From Alkalisalibacterium limincola (GTDB lineage: Bacteria; Pseudomonadota; Gammaproteobacteria; Xanthomonadales; Xanthomonadaceae), in NCBI RefSeq assembly GCF_008017755.1, contig NZ_VRTS01000001.1:62001-126000 (forward strand): a stretch of DNA of 64,000 nucleotides, read 5' to 3'. Every line of letters starts with the position of its first letter. Position 1 is the stretch's first letter. The notes beneath the pieces were generated by a model, which saw only the letters and a list, made by a program, of their open reading frames with translations, searched no databases and was not told where the DNA came from. Of the stretch, positions 30,006 through 38,715 are shown in pieces. The translations under genes were made by a program, and so were the position numbers.

Positions 30006-32267
30006 TCAGGCGATCTCCAGCGCCGCCGCGACGATGTCGTCCTCGCCCGGCAGCACCAGCAACGCGGCATCGGCCAGCGGTGTGAACGTGTCGGCACCGA
30101 CCACGCGGCGCACCGGTTTGCCACCCTGCCCGCCTTCGAGCAGTGCCGCCAGCACGCCTTCGCCGATGCCGGCGGAGTGCCGGCCCTCGTCGACCACCAG
30201 CACGCGGGCGCACCCACTGGCGTGGGCGACGATGGCCGCGGCGCTGAGCGGCACCAGCCAGCGCAGGTCCAGCACCCTCACCTTGTGGCCGGTTTCCGCC
30301 TCGATGCGCCGCGCGGCGCGCAGGCTCATCGGCACGCCGTTGCCGTAGGTGATCACCAGCAGGTCGTCCGCGTCTTCCGCGTACACGCGCGGCTCGCCCA
30401 CCACCAGCGCCTGGTCGGGCGCGGGATAGGCGAACTGCCACTGGCCGTCGCCGGGTTCGTGCAGGTCCTTGGTCATGTACAGCGCGATCGGCTCGAGGAA
30501 GATGCTGACGCGGCCATCGACCTTCGCCTTGGCGGTGAGCGTGCGCAGCATCATCGCCGCGTCGTCGCCGCGGCTGGCGCAGCCGACGATCAGGCCGGGG
30601 ATGTCGCGCAGCGCGGTGATCGAGTTGTCGTTGTGGAAGTGCCCACCGAAGCCCTTCTGGTAGCCCAGGCCGGCGATGCGCACGACCATCGGATTGCGGT
30701 ACTGGTCGTTGGAGAAGAACTGCAACGAGGCGGCCTCGCCGCGGATCTGGTCGCAGGCGTTGTGGAAATAAGCCAGGTACTGGATCTCGGGCAGCGGCAG
30801 CAGGCCCATGTTGGCGTAGCCCTGGGCCAGGCCGAGGACCATCGTCTCGTCGAGCAGCGTGTTGAACACGCGATGGCCCTTGAAGGCCTTGTGCAGGTTC
30901 TTGGTGACGGTGTACACGCCACCCTTCTGCGCGACGTCCTCGCCGAACAGCAGGGCCTCGGGGTACTTGCAGAACAGATCGTGCAGTGCCTGGTTGATCT
31001 GGATCGCCAGGTGCCGGGGCGGGAGGTTCTCCGGTAGCTTCTCCTCGCTGCCGAACACGGCCAGGCGCTTGGCGGCGTAGTCGGCGCGGGTGGCCTCGGC
31101 GTGCACCTCATCGGGCGTGTCGGGCGCCAGCGGGGCCACCACGGCCTCCAGCGTCATCAGCTTGGGCCGGTTGTACGCCTCCTCGGCGGCCTCGAAACAG
31201 CGCTTGCGGATCGTCTCGTAGCGCTCGAGGAGTTCGGCCTTGTCCATCAGCCCCGAGGACAGCGCGATCTCGGCCGAGCGCAGCAGCGGGTCGGTCGATT
31301 CGACCGTGACCAGTTCCTCGATCGGGCGCCATTCGATCTCGAAGTCGGTGCCGGCGTGGCCCATGATGCGCGTGGTGCGCAGGTGCAGGAAGGTGGGGCG
31401 GCGCGTGCGGCGGCAGTGCTCGACCGCGGCGCGCACGTTGTCGTGGCCGGCGGCCAGGTCGAGGCCATCGGCGTGGAAGTAGTCCAGCCCGGGCATCGAA
31501 GAAAAGCGCTCGGCGATCCAGCCCCGCGGCGTCTTCACCGAGATGCCGATGCCGTTGTCCTCGCACACGAACAGCACCGGCGCGGGCAGCTTCTGGTAGG
31601 CCGTCCAGGCCGCGGCGTTGAATGCGGTCTGCGCGGTGGCGTGGTTGGCGGAGGCGTCGCCGAAGGAACACACCGCGATGGAATCCTCCGGCACCGGCAG
31701 GCCGTGGCCGATGCGCCGCGCCTGCTCGATCGCCAGCGCGGTGCCCATGGCCTTGGGCAGGTGCGAGGCGATCGTGGAGGTCTGCGGCAGCACCCACAAC
31801 GGCTTGGAGCCCCACACCTTGTGGCGGCCGCCCGAGGCCGGATCGTCCTTGCTGGCGGCAAAGCTGAGCGCGGAATCCATGATCGGGTCCATGCCCGGCA
31901 GCTTGCGGAAGCGCTCGGCCATGAACGCGCCGGAGCGGTAGTGCAGGAAGGCCGGGTCGGTGTGGCGCGTGAGCCGCGCGACCAGCGCGTTGCCCTCGTG
32001 GCCGGAGGAGCCGATCGTGTAGAAAACCTTGTTCTGCAGCCGCAGCACGCGCGCCATCAGGTCGAGGTGGCGGGAGATGAGCTGGGACTCGAACAGTTCC
32101 AGGAAGGCCGCGGCGGTAAGCGTGCTGCCGGCCATGACCGGCGAATCGTCCTCCGGCGTCGGGAAGCCGGGCCCGTCCCAGGCTTCGACGTGTTCGCGGA
32201 AGTTCCTGTCGCAGATCTCGGCGCGGTTGAGACTGCGGCGCCAGGTGGGGATTCGGGCAGTGGTCAA
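30006..32267 (-). CDS. Fused E1 alpha/beta subunit of a 2-oxoacid dehydrogenase (TPP-dependent)
   Basis: A 753-aa single-chain E1. The alpha half (~1-380) has the ThDP motif GDASANHATAQTAFNAAAW followed by ENGIGIS-type closure (CEDNGIGIS). The beta half (~400-753) has LLFGEDVAQKGGVYTVTKNL, DETMVLGLAQGYANMG and a transketolase C-terminal domain (VRVLDLRWLVPLSAAAIV, VVDEGRHSAG). It resembles branched-chain 2-oxoacid dehydrogenase E1, normally encoded as two genes. The TTG start has GGAG at 6 nt. No E2 or E3 gene lies in the window, so the substrate is open. Confidence 0.88.
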   Translation of the reverse strand: MTTARIPTWRRSLNRAEICDRNFREHVEAWDGPGFPTPEDDSPVMAGSTLTAAAFLELFESQLISRHLDLMARVLRLQNKVFYTIGSSGHEGNALVARLTRHTDPAFLHYRSGAFMAERFRKLPGMDPIMDSALSFAASKDDPASGGRHKVWGSKPLWVLPQTSTIASHLPKAMGTALAIEQARRIGHGLPVPEDSIAVCSFGDASANHATAQTAFNAAAWTAYQKLPAPVLFVCEDNGIGISVKTPRGWIAERFSSMPGLDYFHADGLDLAAGHDNVRAAVEHCRRTRRPTFLHLRTTRIMGHAGTDFEIEWRPIEELVTVESTDPLLRSAEIALSSGLMDKAELLERYETIRKRCFEAAEEAYNRPKLMTLEAVVAPLAPDTPDEVHAEATRADYAAKRLAVFGSEEKLPENLPPRHLAIQINQALHDLFCKYPEALLFGEDVAQKGGVYTVTKNLHKAFKGHRVFNTLLDETMVLGLAQGYANMGLLPLPEIQYLAYFHNACDQIRGEAASLQFFSNDQYRNPMVVRIAGLGYQKGFGGHFHNDNSITALRDIPGLIVGCASRGDDAAMMLRTLTAKAKVDGRVSIFLEPIALYMTKDLHEPGDGQWQFAYPAPDQALVVGEPRVYAEDADDLLVITYGNGVPMSLRAARRIEAETGHKVRVLDLRWLVPLSAAAIVAHASGCARVLVVDEGRHSAGIGEGVLAALLEGGQGGKPVRRVVGADTFTPLADAALLVLPGEDDIVAAALEIA

Positions 32268-32359
32268 GTCGGACTCCGTCCGTGTGTGAGCCGAGGTGTG
32301 GGCCCGCTATTGTAGGGGCGCGGCGGGGCCCGTTGCCCACCCTCGGGCACACGTACGTG

Positions 32360-32387
32360 CGGAGGCCGCCCCTGCGGACGGCCTCCG
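32360..32387 (-). terminator. Hairpin downstream of the Asn/Pro-repeat protein gene
   Basis: CGGAGGCCG pairs with CGGCCTCCG around a 10-nt loop, 22 nt after the stop of the minus-strand gene. No T tract follows, so terminator function is uncertain. Confidence 0.35.
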
Positions 32388-32408
32388 GGATCCGCTGGCT
32401 GGCGTGGT

Positions 32409-32888
32409 TCACAGCAACAGCAGCGGGGTCCGGCCAGGCAGGTAGGAGTCTTCCCTGACCGCGCGGCGCTGGCTGGCCAGGGCCTCGGCGTGATGCTCCG
32501 GGCTGTCCTCGTAGCAGGCCGGCAGCGGAACGTCGAGCACCTGCGATCCGTGCAGCCAGGCGTCGAACCGGCGCGTGTGGCACAGGTGCCGGTAATGGAC
32601 GACATCGCACTGCCCTGCCGCATCCTGGGCCGGACCGGCGTCGTTCGCGGCGCGAAGGCTGGACGCGCCGCCTGCATCGATGACCGACCCGATGCGCCCT
32701 TGACGTTGGACGGGGCACGACGCTGCGTCCTTCGCAACGCCTGCAGGGGCCGGTTCGCCGGGCAGCCGGGAATCCGGGCTGAAGACCTGCGGCGACGTGG
32801 AATCGACCGGCACCGGGTTCGAGTTGCCTGGAACCGGGTTGTTGGGAATCTGGTTGTTGGGAATCTGGTTGTTGGGAATCTGGTTCAT
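32409..32888 (-). CDS. Hypothetical protein with N-terminal NQIPN repeats
   Basis: 159 aa; I do not recognise a family. The ATG at 32888 has a textbook ribosome site (AAGGAG, 7-nt spacing), the best reason to call it a gene. Directly after Met come three perfect copies of the pentapeptide NQIPN and one decayed copy (NPVPG), then a low-complexity Pro/Ser/Ala stretch. The C-terminal ~65 residues look globular (HYRHLCHTRRFDAWLHGS, VPLPACYEDSPEHHAEALAS) and end in LLLL. There is no signal peptide or membrane helix. It is divergent from a winged-helix/TPR regulator 151 nt away, which may control it. Confidence 0.6.
   Translation of the reverse strand: MNQIPNNQIPNNQIPNNPVPGNSNPVPVDSTSPQVFSPDSRLPGEPAPAGVAKDAASCPVQRQGRIGSVIDAGGASSLRAANDAGPAQDAAGQCDVVHYRHLCHTRRFDAWLHGSQVLDVPLPACYEDSPEHHAEALASQRRAVREDSYLPGRTPLLLL
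32841..32885 (-). repeat. Three perfect 15-bp tandem repeats
   Basis: The unit AACCAGATTCCCAAC (minus strand) occurs three times without change immediately after the start codon of the hypothetical gene; 32826-32840 is a degenerate fourth copy. The unit is in frame, so copy-number change would alter the protein by five residues at a time. Confidence 0.9.
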
Positions 32889-33039
32889 GACGGTACTCCT
32901 TGGGTGGTCGTTGGCTGGCAACGCACGGACATCCGGCGCAGCGTCAGATTCCGCCAGGCGCACCAGGGCAGTCATGAGGTCGCAGCGATTCTTCAGTGAG
33001 CTTTCTCGTCGCTCATGAGGAAGCCATGAGGAAGAGGTG

Positions 33040-35226
33040 ATGAAACGCGATTCCCCGCCGCCCCACGAAGGAGATCCCCCGGGCCTGTACCGGTTCGACG
33101 ACATCGAGGTGGATGTCGCCGGGCACACCCTGGTCAGGGACGGCCAGCCCCGGGCGCTGGAACCCAAGGCGTTCGCGGTGCTGCTCATGCTGCTGGCCCG
33201 GCCGGGCGAGCTGCTGGGCCGGGATGAACTGATGGACGGGGTGTGGGGCCACCGCCATGTCACCCCCGGGGTGCTGACGCGAGCGATCGCGCAGCTGCGG
33301 GCGGCACTCGGCGACGATCCGCACGACCCGCGCTACATCCAGACCCAGCACTCGGTCGGCTACCGGTTCATCGGCAGCCTGCAGGCGGAGCAAGCCGGGG
33401 CGGCGGAGGCCGGGGACGCCACTGCACCGGCGGACGACGTGCCGGCCGATGCGCCCGCCGCAGCCGCCGCGCCGCCCGAAGCGGCACCGGCGCCTCCCTT
33501 CCGCGACCGGCGGGCACCCGTGGCGGCCCCGGGCCGATGGCGCGGGTGGCTCGGTGGCGCGATGCTGCTATGCATCATCGCGCTCGCCCTGTGGTTGTGG
33601 CGCCTGCCTCCCACCGGGCCCCCGGCAGGCCAGGCCCCGCCGGTCGCGTCGATCGCGGTGCTGCCCTTCACCAACCTGGGCCAGGACCGCGACGACGACT
33701 ATTTCGCCGAGGGCCTGGCGGTGGAGATGCACGATGCACTGGCCGGGGTGGACGGCCTGGTGGTCGCGGCGCGCATGTCCCCTGCCCTGGCGGCCCGGGG
33801 CGACATGGACGTGAAGGCCATCGGGGAGCGACTCGGGGTCGCCACCGTGCTCGATGCCACCGTGCGCCGCGACGGTGCCCGACTGCGGATCAACGCGCGG
33901 CTGGCCGACTGCAGCAGCGGATACACGCTGTGGAGCCGGTCCTACGACCGCGAGCTGACCGACGTCTTCGCCACCCAGAGCGAGATCGCCGAGGAGGTGG
34001 TGACGGCCCTGCTCGGCGTGATTCCCGAGACCCGCACGCAGCTGTCCCGACGCCTGTCGCCGACCACGAACTTCGCCGCCTTCGACGCCTACCTTCGCGG
34101 GCTGCAGCAGCTGCGCATCTCCGCGGGCAGTGGGAACGTCGACACCGCCGTGGGCTACTTCAACCGGGCCCTGGCGGAGGACGGCGACTTCGCCCGGGCG
34201 CAGGCCGGCATTTGCCGCTCGGAGCTGCTGAGGTTCACCAGCCTGCGCAGCGCGGATGCCTTCCAGGCGGCGCGGACGGCGTGCCGGCGCGCGCAGGAGA
34301 TGAGCCCGGATTCCGGCGAGGTCCACCTGGCCCTGGGCGACCTGCACCTGGCCCAGGCGGAGTATGCGGAGGCGACGACCCATTTCATGCGCGCCCAGGA
34401 CGACCCCGCGCACGAGCCCAGCGCGTACGTGGGCATGGCCCGGGTTCATGCGGCCCAGGGCCACCACGAGCAGGCCCTGCCCTATTTCCAACGCGCCCTG
34501 GCAATGCGCCCGGGCAGCGTCGCCATCCACGGCTGGCTAGGCTACGAACAGTTCCTGGCCGGCGACGTGCCCGGAGCCATCGCTTCCTACCAGGAGGCGC
34601 TCAGGCTGGACCCCGGCGATGCCGGCATGTGGAGCAGCCTGGGTGGGCTGCACCTGCTGGCCGGGAACGAGGAGGATGCGATGCACGCGTTCGAGCAGTC
34701 GATCCGGATCCGGCCGACCGGCGCGGTGCTGAGCAATTACGGTGCACTGAAGATGCAGTCCGGCGATTTCGCGGACGCGGCGACGCTGTTTCGTCGGGCG
34801 CTGGAGCTGGAGCCGGGCGACTTCCTGATCTGGGGACACCTGGGCGACGCGTTGCTGGCCGAACCCGCCACGAGGGCGCAGGCCCGCGAACCGTATTCGC
34901 AGGCCGCGCAAATGGCGCGGCGCTACCTGGAGATCAACCCCGACGACGCGAAGGCACTGGCCGCACTGGGTTGGTACACCGCCAACCTCGACGACCACGC
35001 CCAGGCCCGCGCCCTGGTGCGCCAGTCCGAGGCACGCGCCGGCATGGACGGCTCGATCGCGCTGGTCAACGCCCAGACGCTGTCCGTCGTGGGCAGCGGG
35101 GAGGAAGTGCAGGCGCGGATCGCCCTGGCGCGCGAGGCCGGGATCGCAGACACGATGATCGCTTCCAACGCGTTCCTGAAACACGCGGCGGAAGGCGAGC
35201 CAACCGGGCACCCACCCGCCCGCTAG
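33040..35226 (+). CDS. CadC-like membrane transcription regulator with TPR domain
   Basis: 728 aa. Residues ~15-110 form an OmpR-type winged helix (YRFDDIEVDVAGHTLVRDG, ALEPKAFAVLLMLL, YIQTQHSVGYRFIG). A Pro/Ala linker leads to one membrane segment (~170-190, GGAMLLCIIALALWLW). The periplasmic part starts with a FlgO/TolB-like domain (SIAVLPFTNLG, DYFAEGLAVEMHDAL) and ends in ~10 TPR-like units (GEVHLALGDLHLAQAEYAEA and so on). This is a one-component membrane regulator sensing through its outer half. The ATG at 33040 is preceded by AGGAAGAGG. Its target may be the divergent repeat-protein gene; the signal is unknown. Confidence 0.88.
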   Translation: MKRDSPPPHEGDPPGLYRFDDIEVDVAGHTLVRDGQPRALEPKAFAVLLMLLARPGELLGRDELMDGVWGHRHVTPGVLTRAIAQLRAALGDDPHDPRYIQTQHSVGYRFIGSLQAEQAGAAEAGDATAPADDVPADAPAAAAAPPEAAPAPPFRDRRAPVAAPGRWRGWLGGAMLLCIIALALWLWRLPPTGPPAGQAPPVASIAVLPFTNLGQDRDDDYFAEGLAVEMHDALAGVDGLVVAARMSPALAARGDMDVKAIGERLGVATVLDATVRRDGARLRINARLADCSSGYTLWSRSYDRELTDVFATQSEIAEEVVTALLGVIPETRTQLSRRLSPTTNFAAFDAYLRGLQQLRISAGSGNVDTAVGYFNRALAEDGDFARAQAGICRSELLRFTSLRSADAFQAARTACRRAQEMSPDSGEVHLALGDLHLAQAEYAEATTHFMRAQDDPAHEPSAYVGMARVHAAQGHHEQALPYFQRALAMRPGSVAIHGWLGYEQFLAGDVPGAIASYQEALRLDPGDAGMWSSLGGLHLLAGNEEDAMHAFEQSIRIRPTGAVLSNYGALKMQSGDFADAATLFRRALELEPGDFLIWGHLGDALLAEPATRAQAREPYSQAAQMARRYLEINPDDAKALAALGWYTANLDDHAQARALVRQSEARAGMDGSIALVNAQTLSVVGSGEEVQARIALAREAGIADTMIASNAFLKHAAEGEPTGHPPAR

Positions 35227-35277
35227 GTCGCGGGCACCACCCGCTCCATGGAGGGAGCCTGATGAAGGAGACACGAC

Positions 35278-35472
35278 ATGGGCACGAAGGACAGCGACAA
35301 GCGCAACATGGGCGCAGGGGGCGACAAGCCCCGCAGCACGGGCGGCAAGGACGCGAAATCCACGCACGACGCCACCGGCAAGTCCGGCAGGCGAAAGGAC
35401 GAGGAAGGACGCGACGCGCCGTCCGGCGAGACCGAGTCGGTGATCGTCAGGCCGCCGGGCACCACCTACTAG
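35278..35472 (+). CDS. Small hydrophilic protein, probably disordered
   Basis: 64 aa, rich in Lys, Gly, Asp, Ser and Thr with no hydrophobic core (GTKDSDKRNMGAGGDKPRST). It ends in a short apolar tail (SVIVRPPGTTY). AAGGAG at 7-nt spacing supports the start. It lies 51 nt after the TPR regulator in the same direction and is probably co-transcribed. Composition recalls small stress-associated hydrophilic proteins, but I cannot assign a family. Confidence 0.6.
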   Translation: MGTKDSDKRNMGAGGDKPRSTGGKDAKSTHDATGKSGRRKDEEGRDAPSGETESVIVRPPGTTY

Positions 35473-35498
35473 GCGGGCCGCCCGGCACGCCGGGCCGA

Positions 35499-36662
35499 TC
35501 AGAACGCGTTGATGCCGGTCAGCTCGCGGCCCACCACCAACTGGTGCACGGTCTCGGTGCCCTCGTAGGTGATGACCGACTCGAGGTTGAGCATGTGCCG
35601 GATCGGGCAGTACTCGGTGGTGATGCCGGCACCGCCCAGCACATCGCGCGCCTCGCGCGCGATGTCGATCGCCATGCGCACGTTGTTCCACTTCGCCAGG
35701 CTGACCTGGGTGGGCTGCAGGCGGCCGGCATCCTTCAGGCGCCCCAGCTGCAGCGACAGCAGCTGGGCCAGGGTGATGCGGCGCGCCATTTCCGCCAGCT
35801 TGATCTGCACCGCCTGGGTGGCGGCGATCGGGCGGTCGAACAGGATGCGGTCCTTGGAATACTTCACCGCCTCGTCGAGGCAGGCGATGGCCGCGCCGAT
35901 CGGGCCCCAGGTGATGCCGTAGCGGGCCTGGGTCAGGCAGCCCAGCGGCCCCTTGAGGCCCTTCACGTTGGGCAGCCGGTTGGCGTCGGGCACGCGCACG
36001 CCGTCGAAGAACAGGCCCGAGGTGACCGACGCGCGCAGGCTCATCTTGTGCTTGATCTCCTGCGCGGTGAAGCCCTTCGCATCGGTGGGCACGATGAAGC
36101 CCTGGATGCCGTCCTCGGTCTGCGCCCAGACGATCGCGATCTGGGCGACATTGCCGTTGGTGATCCACATCTTGGAACCGTTGATGACCCAGTCGTCGCC
36201 GTCGCGCTTGGCGGTGGTCTTCATGTTCGCCGGGTCGGAGCCGCCGTGCGGCTCGGTGAGGCCGAAGCAGCCGATGACTTCGCCGGCGGCCATGCGCGGC
36301 AGCCATTCCTGGCGCTGCTCCTCGGTGCCGTAGGCGTAGATGGGATACATGCACAGCGAGCTCTGCACCGAGACGAAGCTGCGGATGCCGGAATCACCGC
36401 GCTCGAGCTCCTGGCAGATCAGGCCGTAGGCGACGGAGTTCAGGCCGGCGCAGCCGTATTCGGTCGGCAGGCTGGAACCCAGCAGGCCGAGGCCGGCGAT
36501 CTCGGGGATCAGCTCCTTCGGGAAGCGGCCCTCGTCGAAGCACGCGCCGATGATCGGCAGCACCTTCTCGTCGGTGAAGCGCGCGACGGAGTCCTGGATC
36601 ATCCGCTCCTCGTCGCTGAGCTGGGAACGGACGTCGTAGAGGTCGTAGGGGTTCAGGGCCAT
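35499..36662 (-). CDS. Acyl-CoA dehydrogenase, glutaryl-CoA dehydrogenase-like
   Basis: A 387-aa FAD enzyme. The acyl-CoA dehydrogenase order is clear: an N-terminal helical domain, FGLTEPHGGSDPANMKTTA (FAD/substrate loop), WITNGNVAQIAIVWAQ, and the C-terminal catalytic Glu in VITYEGTETVHQLVVGRELTG. The segment RDVLGGAGITTEYCPIRHMLNLESVITYEGT closely resembles GcdH, which converts glutaryl-CoA to crotonyl-CoA in lysine/tryptophan breakdown. The ATG at 36662 begins MALNPYDLYDV. Substrate specificity is inferred. Confidence 0.88.
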   Translation of the reverse strand: MALNPYDLYDVRSQLSDEERMIQDSVARFTDEKVLPIIGACFDEGRFPKELIPEIAGLGLLGSSLPTEYGCAGLNSVAYGLICQELERGDSGIRSFVSVQSSLCMYPIYAYGTEEQRQEWLPRMAAGEVIGCFGLTEPHGGSDPANMKTTAKRDGDDWVINGSKMWITNGNVAQIAIVWAQTEDGIQGFIVPTDAKGFTAQEIKHKMSLRASVTSGLFFDGVRVPDANRLPNVKGLKGPLGCLTQARYGITWGPIGAAIACLDEAVKYSKDRILFDRPIAATQAVQIKLAEMARRITLAQLLSLQLGRLKDAGRLQPTQVSLAKWNNVRMAIDIAREARDVLGGAGITTEYCPIRHMLNLESVITYEGTETVHQLVVGRELTGINAF

Positions 36663-36751
36663 GTTCGGTCGCCGGTCGGTCAAAGCGGGGATTGTAGCGT
36701 GCCGCCGGAAACGGCGGCAGCGCGATGCACCCTGGCGGGGGCTGGAAACGA

Positions 36752-36781
36752 AACGCCCCCGCCATGGCTGGCGGGGGCGTT
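36752..36781 (-). terminator. Hairpin terminator after the glycine-zipper gene
   Basis: A perfect 13-bp stem AACGCCCCCGCCA/TGGCGGGGGCGTT with a 4-nt loop, followed on the minus strand by TTTCGTTT. It sits 40 nt past the stop codon. Confidence 0.6.
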
Positions 36782-36820
36782 CGTTGATGCAACGGTTCCG
36801 GGCGTTGGCCCGGGCGCGGC

Positions 36821-37512
36821 TCAGCCGCGCGGTGCCTCGTCGGTGGTGGCGACGATCACGCGACCGTCCTCGACCGGCAGGCGACGGCCCGGCTCCTCTT
36901 CCATGAAGACGGTGTCGGTGCGGTCCTTGTACTGCCAGGTCACCTCGTAGCCGATGGTCTCCTCCTTCTCGCCCATCGGGATGCGATCGGCCGGGCGGGC
37001 GTCCATGCGCTGGCGCTTGGTCTCGCCCTCGAAGGTGTAGGTGACGTTGTAGCCGACGACGTCCTCGCGGGTTTCGGTCACGGTGCGGCACTGGGTCTCG
37101 GTGCGCTGCTCGACACGCTGGTTGCCCGCCTGCTGGCGGCCCTGGACCTCGCGGCCGGCGTAGGCGCCACCGGCGGCGCCGGCCACGGTGGCCAGTCGAC
37201 GGCCACTGCCGCCGCCGACCTGGTTGCCGATCAGGCCACCGACCACGGCGCGGCGACGGTGCCGGTGATGCGGTTGGGATCCTTGGGCTGGGAGACGTAC
37301 TCGACCACGCGCTCCTCGCAGACCTCGCGCGGACCGGTGCGGGTCTCGGTGATCGCGTCGACGTTGGTGACGTCGGCGAACAGCTGGACCTGCTGGGTGA
37401 CCGGCACGGATTCGATGACCTCGGCGTATTCGCCGCGGTTGGTCTGGTAGGCGGCAATCGCGACGCCGCCCACCAGCACTGCGGCGATGGCTGCAACTAG
37501 CGTCTTGCTCAT
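36821..37512 (-). CDS. Glycine-zipper 2TM envelope protein (one frame break)
   Basis: ~230 aa. A cleavable or anchoring N-terminal hydrophobic segment (TLVAAIAAVLVGGVAIAAYQ) precedes a periplasmic stretch with paired Cys (REVCEERVV...). A glycine zipper follows (VVGGLIGNQVGGGSGRRLAT), and the C-terminal ~110 residues are hydrophilic (EDVVGYNVTYTFEGETKRQR). One base is missing at ~37250-37262 between RITGTVA and VVGGLIGN; length is 3n+2. It resembles the Rickettsia 17-kDa antigen-like family seen in xanthomonads. Role unknown, probably envelope stability. AGGAG at 8 nt supports the ATG at 37512. Confidence 0.75.
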
Positions 37513-37699
37513 GGTGAAGTCTCCTCGTGTAGGGGATGGGCGCCCAACAACCAACCAGGCGCCCTTGGTGTTCCATGCAGATTGCAACAGGAGTTGGCTG
37601 AACGGGAGCCGATGCCGCGCCCTGCCTCGTTCACCGACGTGATTCCGGGGTGAAAACAGCTTCGATCCGGGATCAACCCGCCTCGCGTAGGATGCCGGC

Positions 37700-37933
37700 A
37701 TGGCCAATCCACTCCTCATTCCGCTCTGGCGATGGCTCCGCCGCCGGCGCTTCCCCACCCTGCTCAAGATCACCGCGACGGTGTTCTTCGTGAACCTCTT
37801 CATCCCCGACCCGATCCCGCTGATCGACGACATCCTGCTGGGCCTGGCGACCCTGACGCTGGCCTCGATGCGCCGGCCGCGCGAGCAAGACGGGGAGCGC
37901 GACGGCGCGGGACGCACGCCACCGGGCGACTGA
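37700..37933 (+). CDS. Small inner-membrane protein (DUF6116-like)
   Basis: 77 aa: a basic N-terminus (MANPLLIPLWRWLRRRRFPT), two hydrophobic segments (LLKITATVFFVNLFI and LIDDILLGLATLTLASM) and a charged tail. It resembles the DUF6116 proteins of xanthomonads, from memory only. It ends 1 nt before tatD, so the two are probably translated together. Confidence 0.65.
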   Translation: MANPLLIPLWRWLRRRRFPTLLKITATVFFVNLFIPDPIPLIDDILLGLATLTLASMRRPREQDGERDGAGRTPPGD

Positions 37934-37934
37934 C

Positions 37935-38711
37935 ATGGACCTGATCGACAGCCACTGCCACCTCGACCTGGAGGCGTTCGATGCGGACCGCGACGACGCA
38001 ATCGCCCGTGCGCGCGATGCCGGCATCGGAGAATTCGTGGTGCCGGCGGTGAGCCGGCGTCGATGGGCCGGGCTGGAGCAGCTGTGCGCGCGAAACGAAC
38101 GGTTGCACCCGGCCTACGGCATGCACCCGATGTTCATGGACGAGCATGCCGAGGGCGACCTGGCGGCGCTGTCGGACTGGCTCGATGACCACGCGGCGGT
38201 GGCGGTGGGCGAATGCGGCCTGGACTTCCACGCCGGGGACGAGGACCGCGACGCGCAGTGCATGCTGTTCGAGGGCCAGCTGGAGATCGCCCGCGAACGG
38301 GAGCTGCCCGTCATCATCCATGCGCGCAAGTCGGTCGAGGACGTGATCATCGCGATCCGGCGCGTGGGCGGGTTGCGCGGCGTGGTGCACAGCTTCCCCG
38401 GCAGCTTCGAGCAGGCCCGGCAACTGTGGGACAACGGCTTCCTCGTCAGCCTCGGCGGGCCCCTGACCTACGAGCGGGCACGCAAGCTGCGCCGGCTGGT
38501 GGCCGAGATCCCGCTGGAATGGCTGATGCTGGAGACGGACTCGCCCGACCAGCCCCTGTGTGGCCACCAGGGCGAGCGCAACGAACCGGTATACCTGCGC
38601 AAGGTGCTGGCGGTGGTGGCCGGGCTGCGCGGCGTCGACGAGGCGGTGGTGGCCGCGGCGACCAGCGCGAACGCACGCGAGTTGTTCGCCCTGCCCGACC
38701 GCCGGGCGTAA
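37935..38711 (+). CDS. TatD-family hydrolase (putative 3'-exonuclease)
   Basis: A 258-aa TIM-barrel metallohydrolase. Metal ligands appear in order: IDSHCHLD at the N-terminus, VGECGLDF (~92), PVIIHAR (~130), VVHSFPGS (~153) and LETDSPD (~204). TatD proteins are Mg-dependent 3'-5' exonucleases linked to DNA repair and quality control, but substrates of individual paralogues differ. It could be the YjjV paralogue. Confidence 0.88.
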   Translation: MDLIDSHCHLDLEAFDADRDDAIARARDAGIGEFVVPAVSRRRWAGLEQLCARNERLHPAYGMHPMFMDEHAEGDLAALSDWLDDHAAVAVGECGLDFHAGDEDRDAQCMLFEGQLEIARERELPVIIHARKSVEDVIIAIRRVGGLRGVVHSFPGSFEQARQLWDNGFLVSLGGPLTYERARKLRRLVAEIPLEWLMLETDSPDQPLCGHQGERNEPVYLRKVLAVVAGLRGVDEAVVAAATSANARELFALPDRRA

Positions 38712-38715
38712 GCCG

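Noticed and set aside
32841-32885. Possible CRISPR or satellite repeat
   Set aside because: Units are 15 bp, directly adjacent without spacers, in frame at the start of a gene; it is a coding tandem repeat.
33243-36950. Open plus-strand frame of 1235 codons
   Set aside because: Off-frame reading of the TPR regulator, the small hydrophilic gene and the antisense of the acyl-CoA dehydrogenase; no coherent protein.
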